A stretch of DNA of 64,000 nt, taken from positions 62,001 through 126,000 of the forward strand of contig NZ_BBUZ01000035.1 in NCBI RefSeq assembly GCF_001417735.1, written 5' to 3'. How positions within the stretch are numbered: the stretch's first letter is position 1; each line of letters opens with the position of its first letter. The translations under genes and the position numbers were made by a program. Source of the DNA: Streptomyces sp. NBRC 110028. Lineage in GTDB: Bacteria; Actinomycetota; Actinomycetes; Streptomycetales; Streptomycetaceae. This document shows, in pieces, positions 1 through 8,837 of this stretch. The notes below the pieces were generated by a model. It saw only the letters and a list, made by a program, of their open reading frames with translations. It was not told the DNA's origin and made no database searches.

Positions 1-1951
1 CCGGGTCGTAGATCGCGTACAGGCAGGTGGCGCCGCTGATCGGCGCGGCGTCGGTGTCCGCGGTGGCCTGGTCCTGATCGAAGCGGGTGACCAGCTCGTC
101 GAGGTGGCTGAGGATTTCGTCCGGCGGCAGGTCCAGGGTGGAGAAGTTGTGCACGGCGGTACGCAGCCGCCCCATGGTGGCGGCGGCGTGCAGCCCGTGG
201 CCGACAACGTCGCCGACGACCAGGGCGACCCGGGCGCCGGGCAGCGGGATGACGTCGAACCAGTCGCCGCCGACACCGGCCTGGGCGGGCAGGTAGCGGT
301 GCGCCACCTCCAGGGCGTCCTGTTCGGGCAGGCCCTGCGGCAGCAGGCTGCGCTGGAGGGTGACGGCCATGGAGTGCTCGCGGGTGAAGCGGCGGGCGTT
401 GTCGATGGCGACGGCGGCGCGGGCGACCAGCTCCTCGGCGAGGGCCACGTCCTCCTGGTCGAAGGGCTCGGACTTCTCCGAACGCCAGAAGGTGGCGATG
501 CCCAGGGTGACATCGCGGGCGCGCAGCGGAATGGTGATCATCGAGTGGATGCCGTATTCGACGATCCGGACGGCCTGCTCGGGGTCCTGCTCCTGCCATC
601 CGGCGAAGTCCCGGATGTCGGCGTCGAGCACCGGCCGCCCGGCGCCGAAGCCGAGCGCCTGCGGTGCGCCGCGCACATAGGTCGTCCGCTTGCCGACCCG
701 CCACAGCGGGTGGTCGTTGCGGATGCCGAAGGTGGCCGTACGGCACATGGCGTCGCCCACCGGCTCGTCGCCGCGCAACACCGGGTCCACCAGGTCGACG
801 GTGGCGAAGTCGGCGAACCACGGCACCGCGAACCGGGTCAGCTCCTCGGTGGTGCGGGCGATGTCGAGCGTGGTGCCGATCTTCGCGCCCGAGTCGTACA
901 GCAGCCGCAGCCGCTTCTCCGCCACCTCGGCCTGGCCGGACAGCGCACGCAGCTCGGTGGTGTCACGGAGGGTGGCGACGCTGCCGGGGAGGCCGCCGTT
1001 CCACTGGGTGGAGCGCTGGTTGACGGCCAGCAGCCGGTCCCCCGCGAGATGCACCTCGTCGGTGGCCACGCGGCCGGAGGACAGCAGCGCGGCGGTGCGC
1101 GGTTCGAGGCCCAGCTCGCCGACGTGGCGGCCCTCGGCGTCCGGGGGCAGGTCGAGCAGCCGGCGCGCCTCGTCGTTGACGAGGACGAGGTGGCCGTGAC
1201 CGTCGACGATGAGCACGCCCTCGCGGACGGAGTGCAGCACGGCGTCGTGGTGCTCGTACATGCGGGTCATCTGGGCCGGGCCCAGGCCGTGGGTCTGGCG
1301 CCGTAGCCGCCGGCCCACCAGGGCGGTACCGGCGGTGGCGAGGGCGAGCGCGCCTCCGGCCGCGCCGATCACCAGCGGCATCTGGCGGGTGACGCGGCCG
1401 CCGACGTCGTGGGCGGTCATCCCGGCGCAGATCACGCCGACGACCGTGCCGTCGGCCTTTCGGATCGGGACCGTGGCCTGCACTTCCTTGCCGAGGGGGC
1501 CCTGCACGGTCTCCGTGACGACCTTGCCGCGCAGCGCGGGCCTGTAGTCGGCGACCAGCTGCTTGCCGATCTGCTGCGGCAGCGGATGGGTATACCGGAC
1601 GCCCTTGGTGTTCGCCGCGACGACGAAGTCCAGGCCCGCCCGCTTACGGACCTGCTCGGCCCGGGGCTGGAGCACGGCGGTCGGGTTGCGGGCCGTCATG
1701 GCCTCCGCTGTGCCCGGAGAGCCGGCGAAGGCCTGGGCCACGGCGGTGGACCGGTTGACGGCCTCCTGCTCGCTGTCGTTGCGCGCCTGCAGTACGAGCG
1801 CCAGCGTCGCCGCGGCGATGAGCAGGACGACGACGACCGCCTGGACGGCAAACACCTGTCCGGCGATGCTGCGCACGCCGAGCAGGGAGCGCAAGCGCCC
1901 CCGCGTCCGGACTGGCGGGGAGTGCTTCGATCGACCGAAAAATCCGATCAC
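1..1951 (-). CDS. Membrane sensor PP2C (SpoIIE-type) phosphatase, 3' end outside window
   Basis: Read from the complementary strand. The GTG at 1951 is the only reasonable start because an in-frame TAG lies two codons upstream. About 650 residues are visible. One membrane segment lies near residues 33-55, and an extracellular domain near 56-190 carries a DcuS/CitA-like pattern (GLDFVV followed by RYTHP and IGK). A second membrane segment lies near 192-213. A PAS-like region (235-335), a GAF domain (345-510) and the start of a SpoIIE/PP2C domain follow, with GGDWFDV and GDVVGHG as metal-binding motifs. Such proteins dephosphorylate anti-anti-sigma (STAS) proteins in partner-switching pathways. 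The C-terminus lies beyond the left edge, so whether an HATPase domain follows is unknown. The signal is inferred to be a small carboxylate, from the Cache type only. Confidence 0.88.
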   Translation of the reverse strand, partial: MIGFFGRSKHSPPVRTRGRLRSLLGVRSIAGQVFAVQAVVVVLLIAAATLALVLQARNDSEQEAVNRSTAVAQAFAGSPGTAEAMTARNPTAVLQPRAEQVRKRAGLDFVVAANTKGVRYTHPLPQQIGKQLVADYRPALRGKVVTETVQGPLGKEVQATVPIRKADGTVVGVICAGMTAHDVGGRVTRQMPLVIGAAGGALALATAGTALVGRRLRRQTHGLGPAQMTRMYEHHDAVLHSVREGVLIVDGHGHLVLVNDEARRLLDLPPDAEGRHVGELGLEPRTAALLSSGRVATDEVHLAGDRLLAVNQRSTQWNGGLPGSVATLRDTTELRALSGQAEVAEKRLRLLYDSGAKIGTTLDIARTTEELTRFAVPWFADFATVDLVDPVLRGDEPVGDAMCRTATFGIRNDHPLWRVGKRTTYVRGAPQALGFGAGRPVLDADIRDFAGWQEQDPEQAVRIVEYGIHSMITIPLRARDVTLGIATFWRSEKSEPFDQEDVALAEELVARAAVAIDNARRFTREHSMAVTLQRSLLPQGLPEQDALEVAHRYLPAQAGVGGDWFDVIPLPGARVALVVGDVVGHGLHAAATMGRLRTAVHNFSTLDLPPDEILSHLDELVTRFDQDQATADTDAAPISGATCLYAIYDP

Positions 1952-2297
1952 CCCCTATTCCTAACACCTCACGCCGCCGGGACGTGAGTGGCTGGAACGA
2001 GACAGTACCCCGGACCGGGCGGTTCATACGTTCCCATCACGCTCCGCTGAACCCCGGTGGCTTCGCGTAGCGGTTCAGAAGGCCGGAGGGAGGGGAAGGA
2101 CCCTGCCGCCGGGCCGTGACTCCCGTGGCCGTCCGGCACCCGCACCACCTGTTGTCCGATCATGGCCGCCGTCCGCGGGCGGGGCCCGGTGAGCATGGAG
2201 GCGAGTGCCGTTGTCGACCCCTCATCACAGACGGCCCCCTCATCACAGACGAACGCGACATCACGGAAGAACGCGGCATCGCGGACACCGGATCCGG
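1952..2297. other. Intergenic region between sensor phosphatase and GH20 gene
   Basis: This divergent intergenic region must hold the promoters of both neighbours. I see three copies of GGTTCA, at 2021-2026 and 2072-2077 on the plus strand and 2048-2053 on the minus strand, spaced about 25 bp apart, which could be regulator half-sites. No convincing sigma-70 type promoter was found. From 2205 a GTG with a GGAGG three bases upstream opens the hexosaminidase frame early, so part of this stretch may be coding. Confidence 0.4.
2218..2251. repeat. 18-bp direct repeat upstream of the GH20 start
   Basis: A 16-nt unit (CCCCTCATCACAGACG) occurs at 2218-2233 and 2236-2251 with a period of 18 bp, and a decayed third copy follows. 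The period is a multiple of three, so the repeat could be translated if the hexosaminidase starts at the GTG at 2205. Otherwise it is a leader repeat of unknown role. Confidence 0.7.
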
Positions 2298-4259
2298 ATG
2301 AGGGCCACGGTGGGGGCCGTCGTCCTGGCGGCGCTGGCCCTGCTGATACCGGCCGTGTCATCCGGTCCGGCGGCGGCCGCCGGGCACGCCGCGACCGTAC
2401 CGGGTCTGATACCGGCGCCGGTGCGGTGGACCGGGCAGGCGGGCACACTGCGGCTGGCCGCCACGGCGGCGGTGGTCGCGCGGACGGCGGAGCTGCGCGG
2501 TGACGCCGCGACGTTCGCCGGCGATGTGGCCGACGCGACGGGGCTGCGGCTGTCCGTGGTGACCGGCGGTGGCGGCGCGGCGGGCGATGTGGTGCTGGGT
2601 GTGGACGCGTCCCGTGAGGAACTGGGCGCCGAGGGCTACGAACTGATCGTCGGCGACACCGTACGGATCACCGGGGCCACGGCCGCCGGGGCGTTCCTGG
2701 GGACCCGGACCGTGCTGCAGATGCTGGGCGGCGGGCGCGAGCTGCCGCACGGCAGGGCGGTCGACGTGCCGCGCTACGCCGAGCGCGGGGTGGGCGTGTG
2801 CGCCTGCTACATCCACGTCTCCCCGGACTGGTTCGAGCGGCTGATGCGCGAGATGGCGTATCTGAAGCTGAACCAGCTGTGGATCGAGGCGAAGGTGGCC
2901 AGCGACGACTACCCGAAGACCACGTTCTGGGGCTACTACACCAAGGACGAGGTGCGGCGGCTGTCGGCGATGGCCCGGAAGTACCACATCACCCTCGTAC
3001 CGGAGATCAACTCCCCCGGGCACATCGACCCGTATCTGCAGAACCACCCCGAGCTCCAGCTCGCGGACACCAAGGGGATCCGGTCGCCGTCGCGGCTGGA
3101 CATCACCCGGCCCGAGGCGTTCTCCTTCTACACCGGGCTGCTGGACGAGGCGCTGACCGTATGGGACACCCCGTACTGGCACATGGGCGCGGACGAATAC
3201 ATGCTGGGCTCCGACTACGCCGCCTACCCGCAGATCGCCGCGTACGCCAAGGCGAAGTACGGCGCCGGGGCCACCCCGCAGGACGCGTTCGTGGACTTCG
3301 TCAACCGCGTCGACGACCATGTGCGCGCCGTGGGGCGGACCCTGCGCATCTGGAACGACGGGCTGAGCGGCGACAACACCGTCCCCGTGAACAAGGACAT
3401 CCGAGTCGAGCACTGGACCGCCGAACCCGAGCAGCCGCCCTCGGCGTTGCTCGCCCAGGGCCATCGGGTGATGAACGCGGCCTACGCGCTCTACCTCATC
3501 CGCGGCGGCTCCCCCATGAAGACGCGGGAGCTGTACGAGAGCGACTGGACACCGCTGCGCTTCGAGGGCGAGACGCTGAGCGGCCCCCAGCCGGGCGTCA
3601 GCGGGGCGAAGATCACCATGTGGCCGGACTCGGCGGCGGCCCAGACCGAGAACGAGGTCGAGACGGAGGCGTATCTGCCGTTGCGCTTCCTCGCCCAGGC
3701 CACCTGGGGCGGCCCGAAACCGGCCGCCACGTACGACGGTTTCAGCGCGCTCGCCCGGGACATCGGCCACGCGCCCGGCTGGGAGAACACCGTACGGCTG
3801 CCGGTGAAGGACGGTACGTACGCCCTCACCCTGTCCGGCTCCGCGACCCGGCTGACCACCACGGGCGGTGGCGAGGGCGCCACCGCGCGGTTCGGGGACG
3901 ACGGCGGCGCGGCGTGGAAGCTGTCGGCCACCGAGGACGGCTACTACACGCTCCGCGCCGTGCGGGCGGACACGGCCACCGCCTACTGCCTGGACATGGT
4001 GAAGGGAGCCCGCTACCTGGGCGCCCCGCTGGAGGCGGGCGCCACGGTCACCACGCAGACGTGTTCCGCCACGGCCCGCACCCAGCGGTGGCAGCTGACC
4101 GGCACCGGGACGGGGGTGCGGCTGGTCAACGCCATCTCCCAGCTCGGCCTCGCGCGGCGCGCCGCCGACGGGGCCGCGGTGCAGCAACCGCCGGATGAGC
4201 AGGCCGCGGCCACGCTGCGCCCGGTGGCCGCCGCCCCGCCGCCTCGGGGCCGCGGCTGA
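2298..4259 (+). CDS. Secreted beta-N-acetylhexosaminidase, GH20 family
   Basis: The protein has about 653 residues. It starts with a signal peptide (hydrophobic core about residues 4-22, Ala-rich cleavage region to about 30), then a GH20 N-terminal domain and the catalytic barrel. The HMGADE motif near residues 295-300 holds the Asp-Glu pair used in substrate-assisted catalysis. The last ~150 residues contain a QRW-type beta-trefoil-like segment, suggesting a sugar-binding tail. The likely role is release of N-acetylglucosamine from chitin or glycan ends outside the cell. I chose the ATG at 2298 because it directly precedes the signal peptide. However, a GTG at 2205 in the same frame has a better Shine-Dalgarno sequence and would add 31 His/Arg-rich residues. 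No DasR-type site was recognised upstream. Confidence 0.9.
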   Translation: MRATVGAVVLAALALLIPAVSSGPAAAAGHAATVPGLIPAPVRWTGQAGTLRLAATAAVVARTAELRGDAATFAGDVADATGLRLSVVTGGGGAAGDVVLGVDASREELGAEGYELIVGDTVRITGATAAGAFLGTRTVLQMLGGGRELPHGRAVDVPRYAERGVGVCACYIHVSPDWFERLMREMAYLKLNQLWIEAKVASDDYPKTTFWGYYTKDEVRRLSAMARKYHITLVPEINSPGHIDPYLQNHPELQLADTKGIRSPSRLDITRPEAFSFYTGLLDEALTVWDTPYWHMGADEYMLGSDYAAYPQIAAYAKAKYGAGATPQDAFVDFVNRVDDHVRAVGRTLRIWNDGLSGDNTVPVNKDIRVEHWTAEPEQPPSALLAQGHRVMNAAYALYLIRGGSPMKTRELYESDWTPLRFEGETLSGPQPGVSGAKITMWPDSAAAQTENEVETEAYLPLRFLAQATWGGPKPAATYDGFSALARDIGHAPGWENTVRLPVKDGTYALTLSGSATRLTTTGGGEGATARFGDDGGAAWKLSATEDGYYTLRAVRADTATAYCLDMVKGARYLGAPLEAGATVTTQTCSATARTQRWQLTGTGTGVRLVNAISQLGLARRAADGAAVQQPPDEQAAATLRPVAAAPPPRGRG

Positions 4260-4402
4260 GCCGGGCGGGGTGTTCCTCCGGCGGTGCCACGCGCTGACCA
4301 CGACGGCCGGGGCGGGTGTCCGCATGGTGTCGGACCCGTGGTGGTGGGCCACGGAGCGGGCCTATCCTGCGCACGCGTTGATCGACTTCCTACGGAGGAC
4401 CC

Positions 4403-5764
4403 ATGACCGTCGGCAACACTCCCTCCCGGGCCGTGGTGGTGGGCACCGGATCCCGTGCGCAGATGTTCACCACGGCACTGGCCCGCCGTCCCGGGCTGCG
4501 GGTGGCCGCGCTGTGCGACCCCAACCCGGTGCGCATCGCCCACCACCAGCGGCTGCTGAAGGAGGCCGGTGAGCCGGAGGCGGCGGCCTGGGGCCCGGAG
4601 GAGTTCGAGCGCCGGCTGCGTGCGGACGACATCCAGGAAGTGGTCGTGACCTGCGTGGACGCGCTGCACGACGCCTACATCGTGCCCGCGCTGCGGGCCG
4701 GTTGCCGGGTGGTCACCGAGAAGCCGATGACCACCGATGCCGCCAAGTGCCGCCGCATCCTCGAAACCGTCGAGGAGACCGGCAACCATCTGGCGGTGGC
4801 CTTCAACTACCGCTTCAACCCGGTGCACGAGGAAGTACACCGGCAGCTGTCCTCGGGCGCCATCGGCGAGGTGCTGTCGGTGCACTTCGAATGGCTGCTG
4901 GACACCCGGCACGGCGCCGACTACTTCCGCCGCTGGCACCGCGAGAAACAGCACAGCGGCGGGCTGATGGTGCACAAGTCCAGCCACCACTTCGACCTGG
5001 TCAACTGGTGGCTGGGGGCCCGGCCGCAGGAGGTCTTCGGCTACGGCAGGCTCGGCTTCTACGGCCGCGAGGCGGGCGAGCGCAGCGGTTACCGCCGCGA
5101 GTACGAGCGGGCCCACGGCGCGGCCGCCGCGAGGGACGACCCGTTCGCGCTGGAACTGGCCGACAACGACGCGCTGCGCTCGCTGTACCTCGACGCCGAG
5201 GGGGCGGACGGCTACCACCGGGACCGCAATGTGTTCGGCGACGGCATCACCATCGAGGACGACATGTCGCTGCTGGTGCGCTACGACACCGGCGCCACCA
5301 TGACGTACCACCTGACGGCGTACTCCCCGTGGGAGGGCTACCGGGTGATGTTCAACGGCACCCGCGGCCGGCTGGAGCTGGAGGTGGAGGAGAGCCGCTG
5401 GCAGCCGCGCGTGCTGGGCACCGCCTCCGGCCGGGGAACCCTCCACGGCGACGAGGCGCTCGCCAACGCGGGCGGTCCCCGGGTGGTGCTGCGCCCGCTG
5501 TGGGAGCCGCCCCGGGAGGTGGAGCTGCCCGCGTTCGACCACGCGGGACACGGCGGCGGGGACGAACGCATGCTGACGGCGCTGTACGGGCCCCTGGACC
5601 CGGCGGCGGACACCGGGACGCCCGCCACCACGGACCGCTCCGACGCGTCGCGGCAGCGGGCCACCGAGGCGGACGGGGCGCTGGCGCTGATCACAGGTCT
5701 GGCCGCGAATGAATCGTTTGTCACCGGAAAGCCGGTGGCCACGGCGGAGGTGGTGCCGGTATGA
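4403..5764 (+). CDS. Gfo/Idh/MocA family oxidoreductase
   Basis: This 453-residue protein is preceded by a strong GGAGG. The N-terminal Rossmann fold has a GTGSRA nucleotide-binding loop at residues 14-19 and the family-defining EKP motif at 106-108. The C-terminal part carries HHFDLVNWW, matching the substrate-binding half of the family. Members oxidise or reduce sugars and sugar-like cyclitols with NAD(P), and the substrate cannot be told from sequence. It follows the hexosaminidase in the same direction after 143 bp, so amino-sugar or glycan use is a reasonable guess. Its stop codon overlaps the start of the SDR remnant downstream, suggesting the two once formed an operon. Confidence 0.88.
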   Translation: MTVGNTPSRAVVVGTGSRAQMFTTALARRPGLRVAALCDPNPVRIAHHQRLLKEAGEPEAAAWGPEEFERRLRADDIQEVVVTCVDALHDAYIVPALRAGCRVVTEKPMTTDAAKCRRILETVEETGNHLAVAFNYRFNPVHEEVHRQLSSGAIGEVLSVHFEWLLDTRHGADYFRRWHREKQHSGGLMVHKSSHHFDLVNWWLGARPQEVFGYGRLGFYGREAGERSGYRREYERAHGAAAARDDPFALELADNDALRSLYLDAEGADGYHRDRNVFGDGITIEDDMSLLVRYDTGATMTYHLTAYSPWEGYRVMFNGTRGRLELEVEESRWQPRVLGTASGRGTLHGDEALANAGGPRVVLRPLWEPPREVELPAFDHAGHGGGDERMLTALYGPLDPAADTGTPATTDRSDASRQRATEADGALALITGLAANESFVTGKPVATAEVVPV

Positions 5765-5943
5765 GCACGGGCACACGGCTGGACGGACGAGCGGCAAGCG
5801 CTCGCGGCGGGACCCAGTTCTCGTACCACGCGGCCCAGGAGGCGGTCCGGCTGATGACGGAGAACGCCGCGCTGCACGTCGGACGACGCGAGCTTCGTCA
5901 CCGGCTCGGAGCTGTAGGTGGACGGCGGCTGGACACCTCGCTG
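5761..5943 (+). pseudogene. Remnant of a short-chain dehydrogenase/reductase
   Basis: Two SDR pieces lie next to each other in different frames. From 5812 the frame entered at ATG 5761 reads SYHAAQEAVRLMTENAAL, the SDR active-site helix, with the catalytic Lys of YxxxK replaced by Gln. From about 5876 another frame reads DDASFVTGSEL, stop, VDGGW, the SDR C-terminus, with a TAG inside it. The cofactor-binding half and the roughly 40-60 residues between the two pieces are missing. The start overlaps the stop of the upstream oxidoreductase (ATGA), so the parent gene was probably co-transcribed with it. Functional loss is clear from the frame change, the stop and the missing residues. Confidence 0.75.
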
Positions 5944-5977
5944 ACCTGCGCGAAAGGCCACCGTGGCGCGTCGCCCG

Positions 5978-7043
5978 TCACCAACGTGCCCGGACAGCGC
6001 ACCTACAGTAGGCGCTCAATCGTTCCTGCTGGGCGGTCAGTTCCAGGCCCACGTGCTGGGCGAGGCCGACGGCGAGGGCCGCCACGGTCGGGTGCTGCCA
6101 GACGAAGTTTCCGGCGAGCTTGATGTTCAGGCCGGTTTCCAGGCGTCCCCGCAGCTCCATGGCGAGCAGCGAGTCGAACCCGAGGGACCTCAGCGGGGTC
6201 TGCGGGTCGAGGGTGGTGCTGCTCAGCCGCAGGACGACCCGGATGTGGCCGGTCAGATACGCCTCCAGGGCGGCGCGGCGGGCGAGCCCCGGCGGGGTCC
6301 GGGGCAGGTTGTTCGTCGCCGAGCCGGCGGCGATCTCCTCCGGCGGGGCGAGGCCGGGCATGGCGGCGGCGTCCATCGCCTCGTGGGCGCGCTGCGCGCC
6401 CACGTGCAGCCGCTGGCCCTGCCGGATCAGGCCGACGTCGAAGACGTCGACTCCGGTGACGGCGGCCATCTCGACCTCGCCGGTGGCGATGAGCCTGCGG
6501 GCGTTGCCGATCTGTACGGCGGCGGACGAGCAGCCGCAGGCCACCGTGTAGCAGGGGCCGGTGGAGCGGGCCACCGCGGGCCTGGACGACCGCGACGTCG
6601 GAGGGGGTCGCGCCGAGTGCGGCGGCGACGAACATCTCCACGCCGTCGAGCACGGTGGCCTCGTCGGACCGGGTGTTCAGCAGCGAGAGGTACACACCGA
6701 CGTTGGTGTCCACTCCGCCGCGGCCGACGAGGAGGGCCGCCTCGGCCAAGTCCCCGGCCTGGAGGTCGAGTTCGGCGTCGGTGCAGGCCTCGACCAGGGA
6801 CACCAGGCCGAAGCGGTGGGCGTCGGTGCAGTGGCGGGAGAAGAACTCGGGGATTTCGGGGAGCCGTTCCGCGAAATGCTCTGGGGTGAGGTTCACCGCA
6901 CCGTAGGCGATGTCCCGCTGTACGAGGACGGAGCGGCCGTGGGAGGCGATATCCCATACCTGTCCCGCGGTGAATACAGGCCCGGTGTCGCCCGGCAGGC
7001 AGAAACCCACACCGGTGACCACCGCGTCCCGCGGTCTTTTCAC
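5978..7043 (-). pseudogene. Broken beta-ketoacyl synthase-ACP gene (frameshift plus internal deletion)
   Basis: The start is intact: GTG at 7043 with AGGAG upstream. The first frame encodes the N-terminal half of a ketoacyl synthase up to about 6580. The reading then shifts by one base in a GGG/CC run near 6578-6582, and the second frame continues with STGPCYTVACGCSS, containing the active-site Cys region. After VDVFDVGLIRQGQRL and AHEAMDA the remaining synthase half, including the catalytic His residues, is absent. The reading passes straight into a carrier-protein domain with LGFDSLLAMEL, whose Ser takes phosphopantetheine. Synthase activity is therefore unlikely even if the one-base shift were a sequencing error, but the carrier domain looks complete. 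It points away from the Lrp gene and near the p-aminobenzoate cluster, to which it may once have belonged. Confidence 0.75.
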
Positions 7044-7389
7044 CGCGCTCTCCTGAAGCTGATAATAGCTGTCATGACGACCACCTGATCACCGTTCGGA
7101 AACGATTACGGAACAGAAGACGCTACGCCGCGGTAGGGACCGTCGGAAGGTTGTGCCGTATCAACAAGGTGGATACGGAAGGTACGGTGCCCGGATTCGT
7201 ACGCCCGGCGCCCGGGGCACGCCACGGCTCCGCTATCGGGCCTCGTGTCCCCGCGCACGCCCCCTCTTTGCGGAAGCTTTCCGAAAACGAGGGAAAGCGG
7301 AGGGAAGCCGGGGAAAGCACAGCGGTTCGCGGGCATCTCATCGGTACGTCGTTTCGACTGTTCATCACCGGCCGCCGAAAGGACCCCTC
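7044..7389. other. Intergenic region between broken KS-ACP gene and Lrp regulator
   Basis: About 346 bp separate the two divergent genes. I see no convincing ORF. The stretch holds several CGGAA/TTCCG elements, the best being the inverted repeat at 7271-7283, and a Shine-Dalgarno sequence for each flanking gene (AGGAG before 7043 and AAAGGA before 7390). It is the natural place for autoregulation by the Lrp protein. Confidence 0.5.
7271..7283. promoter_or_regulatory. Inverted repeat, candidate Lrp/AsnC-type operator
   Basis: CGGAAGCTTTCCG is an inverted repeat with 5-bp arms around GCT. It is flanked by T-rich sequence on the left and AAAA on the right, which extends the symmetry imperfectly. 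It lies about 107 bp upstream of the Lrp-family gene. The assignment is by position and symmetry only. Confidence 0.35.
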
Positions 7390-7905
7390 ATGGCGAACCA
7401 GTCCGCACCGTTCGACGACCTGGACCGCAAGATCGTCGCGGCTCTGGTGGCGAACGCCAGGGCGAGTTTCACGGAGATCGGCGCCACGGTCGGGCTGTCG
7501 GCGTCCGCGGTCAAGCGGCGGGTCGACCGGATGCGGGAGAACGACGTGATCACCGGCTTCACCACGACCGTGCGCCCGGCCGCCCTGGGCTGGCGGACCG
7601 AGGCGTACGTGGAGGTGTACTGCGACAGCGCGGCCCCGCCGCGGCGGCTGGCGGAAGTGGTGCGCACCTACCCGGAGATCACCGCGGCCATGACGGTGAC
7701 CGGGGGCGCCGACGCCCTGCTGCACGTGATGGCCACCGATGTGGAGCACTTCGAGGAGGTGCTGGAGCGCATCCGGACCGAACCCTTCATCGCCAGGACC
7801 ATCAGCTACATGGTGCTGTCGCATCTGATCGCGGGCAGCGCCGAGGCAAGCGCCAGCCCCGCCGCCGCGCCGTCCGGCGCGCTGGACGCAATGAACAATC
7901 GCTGA
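7390..7905 (+). CDS. Lrp/AsnC family transcriptional regulator
   Basis: The protein has 171 residues, the normal size for the family. An N-terminal winged helix-turn-helix (about residues 6-60, beginning LDRKIVAALVANARASFTEI) is followed by a RAM/AsnC ligand-binding domain. The start is the ATG at 7390 with AAAGGA upstream; longer in-frame starts lack this. It lies 122 bp upstream of ddaH and rocD in the same direction. Since Lrp-type regulators commonly sense amino acids, it probably controls that arginine/ornithine pair in response to an amino acid. Arginine or ornithine as effector is inference. Confidence 0.9.
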   Translation: MANQSAPFDDLDRKIVAALVANARASFTEIGATVGLSASAVKRRVDRMRENDVITGFTTTVRPAALGWRTEAYVEVYCDSAAPPRRLAEVVRTYPEITAAMTVTGGADALLHVMATDVEHFEEVLERIRTEPFIARTISYMVLSHLIAGSAEASASPAAAPSGALDAMNNR

Positions 7906-8027
7906 ACCGGCCCGAGACGCAACATCCCTGCACCATCGCGCAATTTTCCTTTCTTGTGTCCCCTCTCGTCCGCTTTCTACCGTTGAATCATTCCCCGGTC
8001 GCCCTTGGGAAGCGAGAGGACTGCTCC

Positions 8028-8837
8028 GTGCCCCAGACCCGTGTGCCGCGCCCCCGGCGCTATCTGACCTGTCCCCCCAGCTTTTTCGACGTCCGGTACG
8101 CCATCAATCCCTGGATGCGCGAGGACACCGTGGTCGACACCGCGCTCGCCCGCACCCAGTGGGAGACGCTGATCCGCGCCTTTTCCGACCACGGCCACCG
8201 GGTGGAGACCGCCGAGCCGGTGCCGGGCCTGCCGGACATGGTGTTCGCGGCGAACTCGGCCCTGGTCCTTCAGGGCCGGGTCTTCGGCTCCCGGTTCCAC
8301 GCGCCCCAGCGCCGGCCCGAGCAGCTCGCCTACACCTCCTGGTTCAAGGCCGCCGGATTCGAGGTGCACCCGCCGGAGGCGGTGTGCGAGGGCGAGGGCG
8401 ATCTCGTGCCCGCCGGCCGGTTCGTCCTGGCCGGCACCGGATTCCGTACGACGCGCGCCGCCCACCAGGAGGTGCAGGAGTTCTTCGGGGTGCCGGTGAT
8501 CAGCCTGCTGCTGGTGGACCCGTACTTCTACCACCTGGACACCGCCCTGTTCACGCTCGACGACGAGAACATCGCCTACTACCCGGGGGCGTTCTCCCCG
8601 GGCAGCCGTGAGGTCCTGGAGCGCCTCTTCCCGGACGCGCTGATCGCCACCCGGGACGACGCCATGGCCTTCGGGCTCAACTCCGTCTCCGACGGCCGTC
8701 ATGTGTTCGTCGCCCCGCGCGCGACCGGCCTCATCGGCAAGCTCACCGCCCGCGGTTACGTTCCCGTCCCCGTCGACCTGTCGGAGCTGCACAAGGCCGG
8801 CGGGGGCATCAAGTGCTGCACTCAGGAGATCCGCTGA
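8028..8837 (+). CDS. ddaH: Dimethylargininase (N,N-dimethylarginine dimethylaminohydrolase)
   Basis: This 269-residue protein of the guanidino-group-modifying (amidinotransferase-like) superfamily starts at GTG 8028 after GAGAGGA. Recognisable segments are PDMVFAANSAL near residue 70, FYHLDTALFTL with the catalytic His, and the C-terminal GGGIKCCTQEIR with the nucleophilic Cys. The enzyme hydrolyses methylated arginine to citrulline and methylamines; some homologues act on arginine. Its stop TGA shares its last base with the ATG of rocD, so the two are translationally coupled. The pair would feed arginine-derived compounds into ornithine and glutamate-semialdehyde metabolism. Confidence 0.88.
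   Translation: MPQTRVPRPRRYLTCPPSFFDVRYAINPWMREDTVVDTALARTQWETLIRAFSDHGHRVETAEPVPGLPDMVFAANSALVLQGRVFGSRFHAPQRRPEQLAYTSWFKAAGFEVHPPEAVCEGEGDLVPAGRFVLAGTGFRTTRAAHQEVQEFFGVPVISLLLVDPYFYHLDTALFTLDDENIAYYPGAFSPGSREVLERLFPDALIATRDDAMAFGLNSVSDGRHVFVAPRATGLIGKLTARGYVPVPVDLSELHKAGGGIKCCTQEIR

Noticed and set aside
2358..4352. 664-codon open frame antisense to the GH20 gene
   Set aside because: It is a GC-rich antisense shadow with no recognisable domain, while the sense frame is a clear hexosaminidase.
6570..6585. Programmed frameshift in the KS-ACP gene
   Set aside because: There is no slippery heptamer or downstream structure I can defend, and the internal deletion makes decay the simpler reading.
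5709..6889. Plus-strand frames across the KS-ACP region (for example 5963-6889)
   Set aside because: They are antisense to the recognisable synthase and carrier-protein sequence and show no domain of their own.
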